Shown: positions 19,719 through 28,085 of the stretch, piece after piece
How positions within the stretch are numbered: the stretch's first letter is position 1
Layout: each line of letters opens with the position of its first letter
Source of the DNA: Unio delphinus
Taxonomy: Eukaryota > Mollusca > Bivalvia > Unionida > Unionidae
DNA length: 64,000 nt
NCBI GenBank assembly: GCA_029339505.1
Contig: JAQISU010000210.1
Location: forward strand, 13,407,501 to 13,471,500
Direction of reading: 5' to 3'
Position numbers and translations under genes: made by a program
Notes under the pieces: generated by a model
Seen by the model: the letters and a program-made list of their open reading frames with translations, nothing else
Databases searched by the model: none
What the model was told of the DNA's origin: nothing

Positions 19719-20150
19719 ATGATCGTACACTACAATCATGATAAACCAACCCTCGTCTATGTAGTTAATTCACGGTTTCCAGTTTATAGAGCATACTACG
19801 GAGATGGCCTCGGCAGGACCATTTTAGGATTCTTTTCAAGAATGGCCCCAAAAGTGATGCCGTTAGCTAAACAGTTATCAATGAAAGCCATTGATGTTAT
19901 TCGTGATAAGGGTATTAGTACTGTTGGAGATCTTGCCGGGAAAGCGTTTTCAACTGCGAAGGATAAAATAACATCATTAGTGAGTCGAAAAAAGAAACCG
20001 TTACCGTCTACAGAAGAAATGCCTGCAAGTGTTAGTAAAATTATAAATAACGCAGTAGATGAAAAATTAGCGTCGATGGTAAATCAAGGGGACCAAAGCA
20101 ATATTGCAAACATGATAGCGGGAAGTGGTCTTAAAAAACTACGTCGATGA
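19719..20150 (+). CDS. Minor virion protein candidate (143 aa)
   Basis: Begins MIVHYNHDKPTLVYVVNSRF, then a Gly-rich amphipathic segment GDGLGRTILGFFSRMAPKVM followed by a long helix and a basic stretch SRKKKPLP. The GDGxGxxxxxxF pattern before a helix is seen in adenovirus-like minor virion proteins cleaved by adenain. Here GDGLG could be such a site, but I cannot test it. Frame intact, and also intact in B (40436-40903), which adds a palindrome at its 3' end. Late operon member. Confidence 0.55.
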   Translation: MIVHYNHDKPTLVYVVNSRFPVYRAYYGDGLGRTILGFFSRMAPKVMPLAKQLSMKAIDVIRDKGISTVGDLAGKAFSTAKDKITSLVSRKKKPLPSTEEMPASVSKIINNAVDEKLASMVNQGDQSNIANMIAGSGLKKLRR

Positions 20151-20157
20151 AAATGGA

Positions 20158-20173
20158 AAAATCGTTTACGATT
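20158..20173. repeat. Intergenic palindrome AAATCG-TTTA-CGATTT
   Basis: Sixteen-bp hairpin just before the capsid gene. B has the same hairpin at 40918-40933 plus two further palindromes beside it. Confidence 0.7.
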
Positions 20174-20204
20174 TCACTATTTAGACTCTGATAAATAGAA
20201 TAAA

Positions 20205-21629
20205 ATGTTCAAAAAGTCACATGATCCAGCGTTTGATATAGACGCCCCAGTTGGCAAGGATGATTCTGTACGCGATTATCAATATTACGCCTATCATGCC
20301 ATAGACTCAAATAGTCGAGCAAGAATTGATCTTCAAGTCCATGATACCAGTAAATACTTTTTGCCCTGTGAAGCATTTATTGAAGTAGAAGGAGAAATTG
20401 TAACAGCTGCTGATACTACTGCTGTACCAGCACCGTATCCAGCTGGTACTCAAGTCGGTTTTGTCAATAATGGTATTATGGCGCTATTTGAGAGTGCTAG
20501 ATATCTCATTGATGGAAAAGAAATTGAGTCCATAGATCGTGATGTTGATGTGGCTACAACAATCATAGGGTTAGCGAGATATTCTGATGATTATACAAGA
20601 TCAGCAGGACCCTCTATGATGTTTGCAAAAGATGGTAAGAATACCGCTGGAGGAAATCCATTTGTTGTAAGACGACCAAAGAATAATGCTGGTGCTGCTA
20701 ATGCTGATGTCGAGGATATGATTATAAACAACGATCCTAATTTCAATCTAGGAGCTGCAACACGAAACTCAATGTTGCAAGAAGCGCGTAGATCATTTTC
20801 ATGTGCGATTCCACTGCATCACATATTTGGATTCTGTAGAAACGTCAGAAAAGTTATTTATGGAGCGAAGCATACAGTATCGCTTGTACGAAAGAGTGAT
20901 GATAACGACGCAATTTGGAGGATTCCAGCAGACAATGCAAATCCCAATGCTGATGCCGGTAAAGTCAATTTAACAAAAATATCATTGTGGATGCCAGTGT
21001 TGACTCCAGCAATCACCGCAGAAGGACGATTACTATCATTTATGGACCAAGGAGGAAAGTCGTTGTTGAGTTGGCTAACCGTGAGTACAGATGTGAAACA
21101 ATCAAATATCAACGGGTTATTCACTTGGAACCTAGCATCAAAACAAGGCGTTTCTGCGCCACGTCATATATTTATTGCGTTACAGGATAACACACGAGTT
21201 GGCAATCAACAACGAAGTCATATGATATTTGATCAATTAGGTGTGAAAGACGTCTCACTGAGAATAAACGGCCAGCAGGAACCATCTGAGGATATACAAC
21301 TTAATTACACAGAAAATCATATTGAACGAGTTTATCATCGTCTGTTGTCATTTATGGCACGCGATCAAAATGTCGATACTGGTTTGCAAATATCACAATA
21401 TGATTTTAAAACTCTGTATCCAATCTATTACTTCTCACTGGAACATCTCGATTTGACAAGACAGTCAGTTGTTGATGTACACTTTAGAGCTAATGTGACT
21501 CGTCCTGTTGGTGCTGCTGCTATTGCTGATTATAGAGCGGTTGCTGTCATTCTCAGTGATAAATCAATGCTACTTGAAGGTGTTGGTGGAAGAATGAGAG
21601 TGGTAGATGCCCCAGTAGAAAACCTTTGA
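20205..21629 (+). CDS. Major capsid protein candidate (474 aa)
   Basis: The longest structural ORF, in the late operon between minor virion proteins and the protease. N-terminal part has DYQYYAYHAIDSNSRARIDL, beta-rich, then FVNNGIMALFESARYLIDGK, a segment typical of the first jelly roll in Polinton-like capsid proteins. The second half has further strand-rich blocks with LRINGQQEPSEDIQL and ends VILSDKSMLLEGVGG. Length is near that of Polinton/adintovirus capsids (about 450-650). Double-jelly-roll fold is inferred from family resemblance and context; structure prediction would settle it. Frame intact. The start is set by AATAAAATG. B carries a copy with two nonsense changes. Confidence 0.75.
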   Translation: MFKKSHDPAFDIDAPVGKDDSVRDYQYYAYHAIDSNSRARIDLQVHDTSKYFLPCEAFIEVEGEIVTAADTTAVPAPYPAGTQVGFVNNGIMALFESARYLIDGKEIESIDRDVDVATTIIGLARYSDDYTRSAGPSMMFAKDGKNTAGGNPFVVRRPKNNAGAANADVEDMIINNDPNFNLGAATRNSMLQEARRSFSCAIPLHHIFGFCRNVRKVIYGAKHTVSLVRKSDDNDAIWRIPADNANPNADAGKVNLTKISLWMPVLTPAITAEGRLLSFMDQGGKSLLSWLTVSTDVKQSNINGLFTWNLASKQGVSAPRHIFIALQDNTRVGNQQRSHMIFDQLGVKDVSLRINGQQEPSEDIQLNYTENHIERVYHRLLSFMARDQNVDTGLQISQYDFKTLYPIYYFSLEHLDLTRQSVVDVHFRANVTRPVGAAAIADYRAVAVILSDKSMLLEGVGGRMRVVDAPVENL

Positions 21630-21678
21630 ACGATTTTTCTCGATTTTTCATTGAATTAGAATCAATCTATTATGTATA

Positions 21679-22202
21679 ATGTCATATAGTGTTATTAGTG
21701 TTGCGTTAACTCCTGGTCAAATCAAAAAATTGCAATCAGAATCGGCTAAAAAATGTGGAACCACAATCACGTTGAAACCCAACCAAATGACGGGTGTTGA
21801 AAATAAATTATCGCTGACAACTCGTCAGGTGAAACATTTCAATGATGCTTTCAAGGATAAAAAGGGGGTTCAGATTACTGTCTCTGCGGCTGCTATCAAA
21901 AATATGATGAAAACAGGCGGTATATTTCCATTGTTAGCTGCAATACCAGCATTCATTGCAGCAGCAGCCCCAGCGGTGGCTAAAGCAGCAGCGTTAGGAG
22001 CCGTTGGTACTGCAGCAGGAATGGCACTAAAAAAGGCAACTGGACAAGGATATAAAAAAAGGGAAAGAGTCTAAGACTACCAGGAACCCCGTATTCTTGG
22101 TACAGCGGAAAAGGTCTAAAGCTACCAGGAACCCCGTATTCATGGTACAGCGGGAGATCCGTGAACGGATCAGGCCTGAGACTACCAGGAACGATTTATT
22201 AA
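21679..22202 (+). CDS. Membrane-active minor capsid-like protein with LPGTPYSWYSG repeats (frameshifted in A)
   Basis: Starts MSYSVISVALTPGQIKKLQ, a basic helix with a Cys, then an LTTRQVKHFNDA helix, then GGIFPLLAAIPAFIAAAAPA, a Gly-Gly-hydrophobic segment like the membrane-active minor proteins of Polintons. In A the frame stops at 22074 (RERV). One frame back, the sequence goes on to 22202 with two LPGTPYSWYSG repeats. In B the same repeats are in frame within a 162-aa protein (42455-42943). So A has a one-base shift at a seven-A run near 22053. LPGTP also begins the PLA2-domain region of the 11538 gene. Overlaps the protease gene start. Confidence 0.6.
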
Positions 22203-22225
22203 TTCAGAAATCTTCGATGGTCCCC

Positions 22226-22663
22226 ATGTCCAATTTTGATTTAATGGATGCTGCTAAAAAACTAGTGATTAAAAATGTCAGAGGTGTTTTTATGAAAGAT
22301 CAATTACCACATCAACCAAACAAAACTGAAACAGGTATTATTAATCTCGATAACAGCACCGGACCTGGAACTCACTGGGTTGCATACGCTATTGATCCAC
22401 GTGGGATTGTCTATTTTGATTCATATGGATTAGCCCCACCAAAAGAGTTTATGCGTTACATAAAACAATTTCCAATGAAGACTTGGTATTCTACGCTACC
22501 AACACAACAAATGAATGACCCACCAATATGCGGCAGTGAAGTATTAAATGTCCTTGACGCTATTTCTAACTCCTTGGGTAACCCAAGGGGAAAACCACCT
22601 CATATTGTTGTAAATGACTACACCAGCAATCGCTTTTTAGAGAGAGAAAGAGTTTTACAATAA
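22226..22663 (+). CDS. Adenain-like virion maturation protease of element A
   Basis: Cysteine protease of the adenovirus type, expected to cleave minor virion proteins. Catalytic His in GPGTHWVAYAI, acidic residue in VYFDSYGL, Gln in LPTQQMNDPP and Cys in PICGSEVLN. The order H-D-Q-C and spacing fit adenain-like proteases of Polintons. The frame is open from 22097, but the first ATG in the conserved part is 22226 (MSNFDLMDAAKKL); ATG 22217 is an alternative. The stop overlaps the fibre gene by one base. Frame intact. Confidence 0.88.
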   Translation: MSNFDLMDAAKKLVIKNVRGVFMKDQLPHQPNKTETGIINLDNSTGPGTHWVAYAIDPRGIVYFDSYGLAPPKEFMRYIKQFPMKTWYSTLPTQQMNDPPICGSEVLNVLDAISNSLGNPRGKPPHIVVNDYTSNRFLERERVLQ

Positions 22664-22664
22664 C

Positions 22665-23498
22665 ATGATTGATATTTGGGGGAGATCTTTGAAACCCAAA
22701 CCCGATGACACTGCAACCGGTGATATAACAAAAAAAATTAAAGATGAAATCGCTGAGACGTTGAACTTAACAAGTGTTGACCCGAATGAAATAGTTGTAT
22801 TTCAAGACAAACAGGGTAAATTGAAATCCAGTAATATTTCTCTGGATGATATTTTGGTTAAACAACAAAAGGCAATCGAGGATACTATCGCGTTATTTTC
22901 CGATCAGGGTAAACTCAAACCGGGTGTACTTTTTTCGACGATTACAGATCGATTTAAAACTCTCAACGATTCTGCGTTAGATCTAGCAACACTTCAATCT
23001 AAAAGCGAAGAACACATAAAACAGTTTAACGCATTTCGTAGAAATATCATTGATAAATTTATTGGAACTACATTCGATAAAATTGAACTAAAACTCCCTG
23101 ATATTAAAAAATCCATCGATGAGACGAAAACTTCCATCGAAGACATCAAAGGTGATCTTTCGAGGATGATAACAGCCATTGAAAAAACAAAAATTCCTCA
23201 TGAGAAAACCAACAACGTAGTATACACGATCCAACACGGATCATTTGAGTGGACACCTACAAACAACAAATTAGATATCACTGCAACCGTTAAGGGTATT
23301 TATCGATTAACACTAGTAACACCATTGTCTCAATTTAATATTTCATCGTCCAGTTCATCCGGGGTCAATAATACGATTTCAACGATCATCGACAAGAATA
23401 CAACTGAAAAGTTTACAATCATATCTACTGATAAAAATTTGGTTAGGGTCTCAACAACGTGGTATGTGGAATTCGTAGCGAATATAAGTAAATCGTAA
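22665..23498 (+). CDS. Fibre-like protein (277 aa)
   Basis: N-terminus MIDIWGRSLKPKP, then a long heptad-rich helical region (~residues 60-185) with repeated IKKSIDETKTSIEDIK-type segments, then a Ser/Thr-rich beta-type C-terminal domain (from WTPTNNKLDITATV; ends STTWYVEFVANISK). Coiled stalk plus beta head is the layout of trimeric attachment fibres. The conserved end in B (43447-44248) supports a real gene there too. Receptor binding is inferred only. Frame intact; the ATG lies immediately after the protease stop. Confidence 0.55.
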   Translation: MIDIWGRSLKPKPDDTATGDITKKIKDEIAETLNLTSVDPNEIVVFQDKQGKLKSSNISLDDILVKQQKAIEDTIALFSDQGKLKPGVLFSTITDRFKTLNDSALDLATLQSKSEEHIKQFNAFRRNIIDKFIGTTFDKIELKLPDIKKSIDETKTSIEDIKGDLSRMITAIEKTKIPHEKTNNVVYTIQHGSFEWTPTNNKLDITATVKGIYRLTLVTPLSQFNISSSSSSGVNNTISTIIDKNTTEKFTIISTDKNLVRVSTTWYVEFVANISKS

Positions 23499-23502
23499 TT
23501 GA

Positions 23503-23516
23503 AAACGCTAGCGTAT
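23503..23516. repeat. Palindrome with CGCTAGCG core before the membrane-protein gene
   Basis: AAACGCTAGCGTATT region, 12-37 bp upstream of ATG 23528. B has the related AAAACGCTAGTGTTTT at the same place. Confidence 0.6.
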
Positions 23517-23527
23517 TTAAAATAAAA

Positions 23528-24175
23528 ATGATTTCATCATCTCAATATCGCTATGATCAGGTCAGAGAATATCAAACTAGACTCAAAACCCTGTCTGAGG
23601 AGTATGCAATGAAAATTAAAAAATATCGCAAGAGAATTACCGCAATTGATGTTACTGTGTATTCAGTGAGTGGTGTAATCACCGGAGCCGGTATTATACT
23701 GTCTTCAGTGACAATGATGGCTCCGATAGCTGTTCCAATTTGCATTTCTGCGGCAACAACAATCGCTGAAATTATTTCAATAATCACAAAAAAAATATCC
23801 TCATGCAGCCAACGGAAACTACAAGACTACATACTTCAATTTCATGTTGTGTCCACTGCATACTCGCAATTATCCTCATTGATATCGTCATCGCTCGATG
23901 ATACAATTATATCAGAGAGTGAGTTTTCAGCGATGGTAGATATATATGATTCTGCGATGTCAAAATTAGAAGTACAAAAACATGAGTATAATAACAATGA
24001 CAACACAGATGGAATTACTTCAACAAATAGTGGAGAACACAAACCCAGTACAAACAAGCATGATCTCAATAACCTCAACGAATCCAGAATTCAGTGTGAA
24101 TTTCCCCTCTCCGGTCCCAGTGAAGGAGATAGCGCTAGCAAAACTACGAGTATACCACAGTTGGCCAAATATTAG
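23528..24175 (+). CDS. Membrane protein of the late operon (215 aa)
   Basis: Basic N-terminal helix with YRYDQVREYQTRLKTL, then two adjoining hydrophobic stretches (residues ~45-90) with GVITGAGIILSSVTMM and APIAVPICISAATTIA, then helical residues to ~155, and a low-complexity Asn/Thr/Ser C-terminus. The last ~65 codons overlap the next gene (ATG 23982) in another frame, and their low complexity suggests they are shaped by that overlap. Similar two-hydrophobic-block proteins occur in invertebrate virus-like loci, as far as I recall. Function unknown. B has one nonsense change at 44567. Confidence 0.55.
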   Translation: MISSSQYRYDQVREYQTRLKTLSEEYAMKIKKYRKRITAIDVTVYSVSGVITGAGIILSSVTMMAPIAVPICISAATTIAEIISIITKKISSCSQRKLQDYILQFHVVSTAYSQLSSLISSSLDDTIISESEFSAMVDIYDSAMSKLEVQKHEYNNNDNTDGITSTNSGEHKPSTNKHDLNNLNESRIQCEFPLSGPSEGDSASKTTSIPQLAKY

Positions 24176-25353
24176 GTCAAAATCATTTGGTGGTCAACAA
24201 CCGAATAATTCCCTTGCATTTGCAAATAAGAATAAACCCGACGGTACCCCAGACTGGAATGTTGTTTCCATACCAACCGGATCATATCAAATTGAACAAA
24301 TCAATGATGAATTCGCACGTTGAATAAAATCGATTACTGGAAAAGAATCAAAAATAGCTATAACAGTTCATGTGCCGACACTATCATCTGCCATTGAAAT
24401 AAGTACAGAAGGATACGTCGTAGATATCTATCAGAGTTCTATTAGAACCGTACTGGGATGGCCTGAAATCCCACCCCGGGAAAAACCCGTTGATTTACCA
24501 GAACCACAAAAAACTGATTATGTCACCGACGTGATAGCACCTGATAATCCAATAAAGAGTTATGAAGATCACGAGATTACTATAGATTTTTTTGGTATCA
24601 AGAAGCCAGGGGAGGGAATAGGGGGACATAATTTTGTTGACGAACCTGAAATCATTAAAAATTTCACAGCAATGAATAATGATTTTTCGCTGTTGTTAAT
24701 ATCTCTTAAATCCGGCTCTCTCACCCGAGATGAATTTATCAGCGGCGTAGAAACATGCAACAAAATTATCGACGATATGGAAACATTTCATTTGCGAATC
24801 ATTCAAGTGGTATTAGGTGACAGTAATCCTATAACGAGAACAGAATTTGCAAAACAATATAAAATTTCCGTGAAGGATATCCCCACATTCAAACTACCAG
24901 GATATAACGTACCAGAACTAAAAAAACTTCTCAGTGATGCCATCGATGTTGGTTTTAAAATAATTCATGATGCATGGAAAAAAACATCATCACCGGAAAT
25001 AAAAATCCTCAAACACAATAATGACCCAGACGGTGGTGGCAGGCATATTGCTCCGTTCAATGTGAATATTTCAACGGTGATTGCGCTCAATTTAGTGTGT
25101 GATGTGATCGAAGGAAGCTATCAAATAAATTTAGAACGATCAAATCAAGCTCAGCAGGGATATATTTTTGTATTCATTTGCACCAACAGCTCCTCCAGGG
25201 TTTTTTATAATTGAGTCCCCGGTGAATCCAGTCTATATGCGATGTCATAATAATTCATTAACCAGAATTAATTTCAAACTCACTGACCAATCTAATAATC
25301 TGATTGATTTACAAGAGGAGGTTTTACAAATTAGTCTGTTTGTGAAATCCTGA
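23982..25353 (+). pseudogene. Penton- or minor-capsid-like protein, last gene of element A (two lesions)
   Basis: Starts MSIITMTTQMELLQQIV. A strand-rich domain (KEIALAKLRVYHSWPNI; VSIPTGSYQIEQIN) is followed by a central helical insert and a strand-rich C-terminus (LVCDVIEGSYQINLERS; then a segment ending LQISLFVKS at 25353). A TGA at 24321-24323 interrupts it where B has a sense codon. One extra T near 25165 (ATATATTTTTG against ATATATTTTG in B) shifts the frame. Late position and beta-rich two-domain layout suggest a vertex or minor capsid protein; this is inferred. The frame ends ~15 bp before the right terminal repeat. Confidence 0.6.
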
Positions 25354-25361
25354 AAGGATTT
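25345..25361. repeat. Palindrome AAATCC-TGAAA-GGATTT at the end of the last gene
   Basis: Member of the AAATCC/GGATTT hairpin family. It may serve as a terminator. B has AAATCCTAAAAGGATTT at 46187-46203. Confidence 0.6.
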
Positions 25362-25367
25362 TCGTCG

Positions 25368-25678
25368 TAGTGATTTACATGTCCCCCAGACAAAGTCTGG
25401 AACACGATATCGTATCGAACTGGATCAAATATTCGGTTAACCCATAGCAGCAGAAGGGGTGAGTGACAACGACGTTGTAGTCCCTTTTTCCCAAAAAATC
25501 GATGGAGGATTTCATTAATTTCATTGATTTTTTCATATTTTTTTTGGGACCTAAACCATGAAACGATATCAGATTCACACACACATTGGGGGTCTGATGT
25601 CATTGGTTTCATTGTTTTTAAGCGTGATTTCAGTGAAAACTTGTCTAAAAATGTTGTCTGATTCGCCCCTTCTGCTGA
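25368..25678. repeat. Right terminal inverted repeat of element A
   Basis: Reverse complement of 10610-10920, ending CCTTCTGCTG. The outermost CT expected from the left end seems altered to A. Confidence 0.88.
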
Positions 25679-25819
25679 TTTGTTTTTTGAATAAAAAATG
25701 TTGTCTTTTGTAACAAATGCGTCTGTCGTTTGTTTTACATTTTTATTAATATATATGCTCTTTCACTTCTTTCTCTCCATCACATGATACTGTTTTAACG
25801 TTTACAATCTTAAATCGTA

Positions 25820-25850
25820 GAGGGGTGTTTTCTATTGCGTCCATATAAAA
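25820..25850 (+). promoter_or_regulatory. Promoter P1 of the stem-loop gene family
   Basis: AGGGGTGTTTTCTATTGCGTCC followed by ATATAAAA (25843-25850). The same upstream box recurs at 26572 and 29048. An ACTCTGACC initiator-like motif follows. Confidence 0.55.
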
Positions 25851-25903
25851 CAGGGGTAGTCTCCACTCTGACCATCCATTGTTTGACTCAAACTTCTACG
25901 AAG

Positions 25904-26340
25904 ATGTGCTCAAGACTAGCCAAGCTGAACGAAACTTACGTCAATCTGCATCGTGTCAGACAACGTCTGATGCCAAATCCTGAAGAGATAGAGAATGTTA
26001 GAATGCTGCAAGTGACGGAAGTCCTCATAGAAGAACTCTTCAGGGAGGAAATTGAAAAAGAAGAAGAAGAATGGATTGAGAAAAATAGACTTCAGATGCA
26101 ACAGAGAGAGCAGAGAAAATAGCAGCAACAACAGAAACAACAGCAGCAGGAAAAAGGACAGATGTTTTGTCGACTGCCATGTGGACACGAAACAGTTATT
26201 CTTCTCTTTCCGAAGAATGAGGGCCTATCATATTGCCAGACGAGGTCGCAATCTTAGACGACAAAAGATTGCCATCACTCCTCCTGCACACACAAAAAAT
26301 CAGCCCTTTTCAGGGCTACCCAATATCCTCCAAAAGAATT
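25904..26340 (+). CDS. Unknown charged helical protein with histone-type mRNA 3' end (gene 1)
   Basis: ATG 25904 opens 72 codons (MCSRLAKLNETYVNLHRVRQ) ending at TAG 26120-26122. It is highly helical and acidic near the end (REEIEKEEEEWIEKNRLQ). The frame continues past the TAG with a poly-Gln stretch and a Cys/His patch (FCRLPCGHE) to 26240, so the stop may be a lesion. It lies under promoter P1 and is followed by a textbook histone stem-loop at 26302. Not a core histone by any motif I can see. Family not recognised. Gene 2 (28181) has the same charged-helix plus Gln-rich layout. Confidence 0.45.
26302..26317 (+). terminator. Histone-type mRNA 3' stem-loop, gene 1
   Basis: AGCCCT-TTTC-AGGGCT: six-base stem, TTTC loop, followed directly by ACCCA (26318-26322). 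A purine-rich CAAAAGAA at ~26331 sits where the U7 target normally lies. This matches the metazoan replication-dependent histone 3' end closely. Confidence 0.8.
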
Positions 26341-26571
26341 AACAATTCAATTGGCTAATGGTATCTGAGGGAGTTAGGAATAAAATAGAAGTGAGTCTAT
26401 TATCACTGTCTCTTTTACTTTTGTTTGAATTCCGTCTATAAGCACAACGTTTTTTTTCCAATAACTTGTTAAATTTATAACACATGTTTGTAAAGTAAAA
26501 AAGTGAGCGAGTGTGTTCTTTTAAGTCCGAGTGTTTTGGTGAGGATAGTTATAATCTACGTTTTTGATCAT
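26341..26571. other. Spacer between gene 1 and promoter P2
   Basis: No coding region or repeat that I can support. A second purine/T-rich stretch at 26450 has no clear meaning. Confidence 0.4.
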
Positions 26572-26613
26572 AGGGGTGTTTTCCTTCAGGTCCGTGCTTG
26601 TCCCATTTATAGA
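26572..26613 (+). promoter_or_regulatory. Promoter P2 of the stem-loop gene family
   Basis: AGGGGTGTTTTCCTTCAGG, then TCCGTGCTT, then TTTATAGA at 26606-26613, then the initiator-like CACTCGTCAGTCC. Retroposon copy 1 is inserted ~20 bp after it, separating it from gene 2. Confidence 0.6.
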
Positions 26614-26697
26614 GAAGCACTCGTCAGTCCGGCTACCTCATTTATTCGTTCATTCATCATCACATTTCGACAGCGAGGAGAGCAGTAATCACGTACA

Positions 26698-27240
26698 ATG
26701 ACGCTAGCGATGAAAGACATTTTACCCACCCAAGCTATGAATGCACTGAAGGGTCTTGGCCTTTCAGTTGCTACAGGCTGGAGTTTACGAGCACAGGAAA
26801 AGAGATGCACATTACTCTTAATCTGGGAAGATAAAATAGAAGATAGAACAAGAAATTGGCCTAGGAGCATTGGTAGGATAAATAGGAAGCCAGGTCCTCG
26901 TGTTCAAACTCAAAATAACTATTCTAGGAGGGTTCAGTCGAGAGAACAACCAGCAGTTGTAGAAGCCTCAACCAACAATAAAACTACAACTCGCACCGGG
27001 GCCATGCCAATAACAACCACGACTTCACCCCCACCCCTACAACAGCAGCAACATGAACAACCGGCATCCAATGAGTCGTTTGCCAGCGTTGTTGCTAGAT
27101 TGTCACCAATACCAACATATCCTGTTATAACACAAGGAAAATCGAGGATTAATGGCTCCCTGGAAAAAAACCCAGACGCACCAGCATCAACAACAACAGG
27201 AGGCTCTAGAAACAGTGGATACAACCAACAAAGCCACTGA
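26698..27240 (+). CDS. Retroposon ORF a (180 aa)
   Basis: Intact in copy 1, from MTLAMKDILPTQAMNALKGL. A basic middle region (SIGRINRKPGPR) is followed by Pro/Gln/Ser/Thr-rich low complexity. LINE ORF1 proteins often have basic, low-complexity N-terminal regions, but no zinc knuckle or RRM is visible. Its end overlaps ORF b by ~89 bp in another frame. In copy 2 a stop and a one-base change interrupt it. No family recognised. Confidence 0.45.
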   Translation: MTLAMKDILPTQAMNALKGLGLSVATGWSLRAQEKRCTLLLIWEDKIEDRTRNWPRSIGRINRKPGPRVQTQNNYSRRVQSREQPAVVEASTNNKTTTRTGAMPITTTTSPPPLQQQQHEQPASNESFASVVARLSPIPTYPVITQGKSRINGSLEKNPDAPASTTTGGSRNSGYNQQSH

Positions 27241-27904
27241 AGTCACCACTAAATCACCAGTTAAACTACTGTAAGGCTCACAGTCATCACCACCATTAAT
27301 AAATACAACCAGTATCACTCAATCTAGAACTACAAGGCATCCGAACAAGAAGAGTCCCACAAAAGCCAAAACAACAACAACAACAACAGCTGACAAGAAC
27401 TTAAATAAACCGAAGGAGGACCATTTAACTTCGGGCTCTAAGGATCTTATACCAACAGTAAATCAAACCGAAAATGTTGAGTCTGGGGGAAAAACATTCA
27501 CAATGGAAGAATGGACAGCATTCCACCAACATTTATGCGACAGAGCCCAGGAATTAGGTTTAAGTAAATTATACCAAGACAAACAGTCCGCCATCCAGTA
27601 CATAGCATATCTCAAAGCTCTGGGAGATCTCCAAAAACCTAAAAACAAAACAGAAAGAACAAGATGGACCAGGGCAGTCAATAATATGAAGGCGGTGGGC
27701 AGCCTACACCTGGAGTGTTCGATGGAACTCATCTGGCTGATAGCGCGTGCTCTCCAACACTACCATCAACTGGAGATCACCGAATTTATTAATGACACTA
27801 TGGGAAAACAAGCACTAATGCAAGTTATGAAAGAAGAATATAACAGAGACAGTCCCAAGTTTATTTGGACTTTTCCACCTCACCTCCAAAAGTTTGCCGG
27901 ATAG
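27152..27904 (+). pseudogene. Retroposon ORF b, copy 1 (one stop)
   Basis: Same as the intact 250-aa ORF at 29602-30354 except for a TAA at 27272-27274 (CAA in copy 2). Thr/Lys-rich low complexity is followed by a compact C-terminal helical domain that starts MEEWTAFHQHLCD and ends PPHLQKFAG. Confidence 0.55.
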
Positions 27905-28085
27905 ATGATACCAGATCGAATAATTGAAGCGCACTCGATAGTGCATTAATGCGTACGGGATGAGGCACGATTTCTTCCCCTCGAAACAATTAATTAGCCC
28001 CAAATGGGGTCTTAACCAGTCGTACATGCCCAGTGGGCGAAAACGACTCAAATAAAATTCAGTCAGTCAGTCAGTCTGGCTACCT

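Larger units (their letters stand above)
10610..25678. mobile_element. Element A: complete Polinton-like element (15.07 kb)
   Basis: Bounded by ~310-bp terminal inverted repeats starting AGCAGCAGAAGGGG and a probable 6-bp target duplication. It carries an rve integrase, packaging ATPase, double-jelly-roll-type major capsid candidate, adenain-like protease and several virion-protein candidates, the hallmark set of Polintons/adintoviruses. It differs from canonical Mavericks in its polymerase (B-family-like domain fused to an SF1 helicase) and in having a zinc-ribbon/PLA2 protein. Most genes are open. The ATPase, HNH and penton-like genes each carry single lesions, so it is recently decayed rather than demonstrably active. 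It inserted next to, or into, the decayed Maverick. Confidence 0.9.
26639..28077 (+). mobile_element. ORF-bearing retroposon copy 1 with (AGTC)n tail
   Basis: Shares nearly its whole length with 29115-30525. It is flanked by GGCTACCT at 26631-26638 and 28078-28085 (the match may extend to CAGTCYGGCTACCT), and ends AATAAAATTCAGTCAGTCAGTC. Variable-length duplications and a short tandem-repeat tail indicate target-primed reverse transcription, as for LINEs. No reverse transcriptase is encoded, so it depends on a partner or is one segment of a longer element. Confidence 0.75.

Noticed and set aside
21629..21679. Possible palindrome after the capsid gene of A
   Set aside because: CGATTTTT repeats directly but does not form a hairpin like the one at the same site in B.
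22040..22075. A second programmed frameshift in the minor capsid gene of A
   Set aside because: B encodes the whole protein in one frame, and the A site is not a proper X XXY YYZ heptamer; a simple indel is more likely.
26165..26300. Gene 1 as a degenerate core histone
   Set aside because: I compared the frames before the stem-loop with H2A, H2B, H3 and H4 ends by eye and found no convincing motif beyond a short ARRGR-like stretch.
26934..27224. Minus-strand Cys-rich frame, also at 29384-29674
   Set aside because: Antisense of a CAG/CAA-rich part of the retroposon; the Cys run is the complement of Gln codons.
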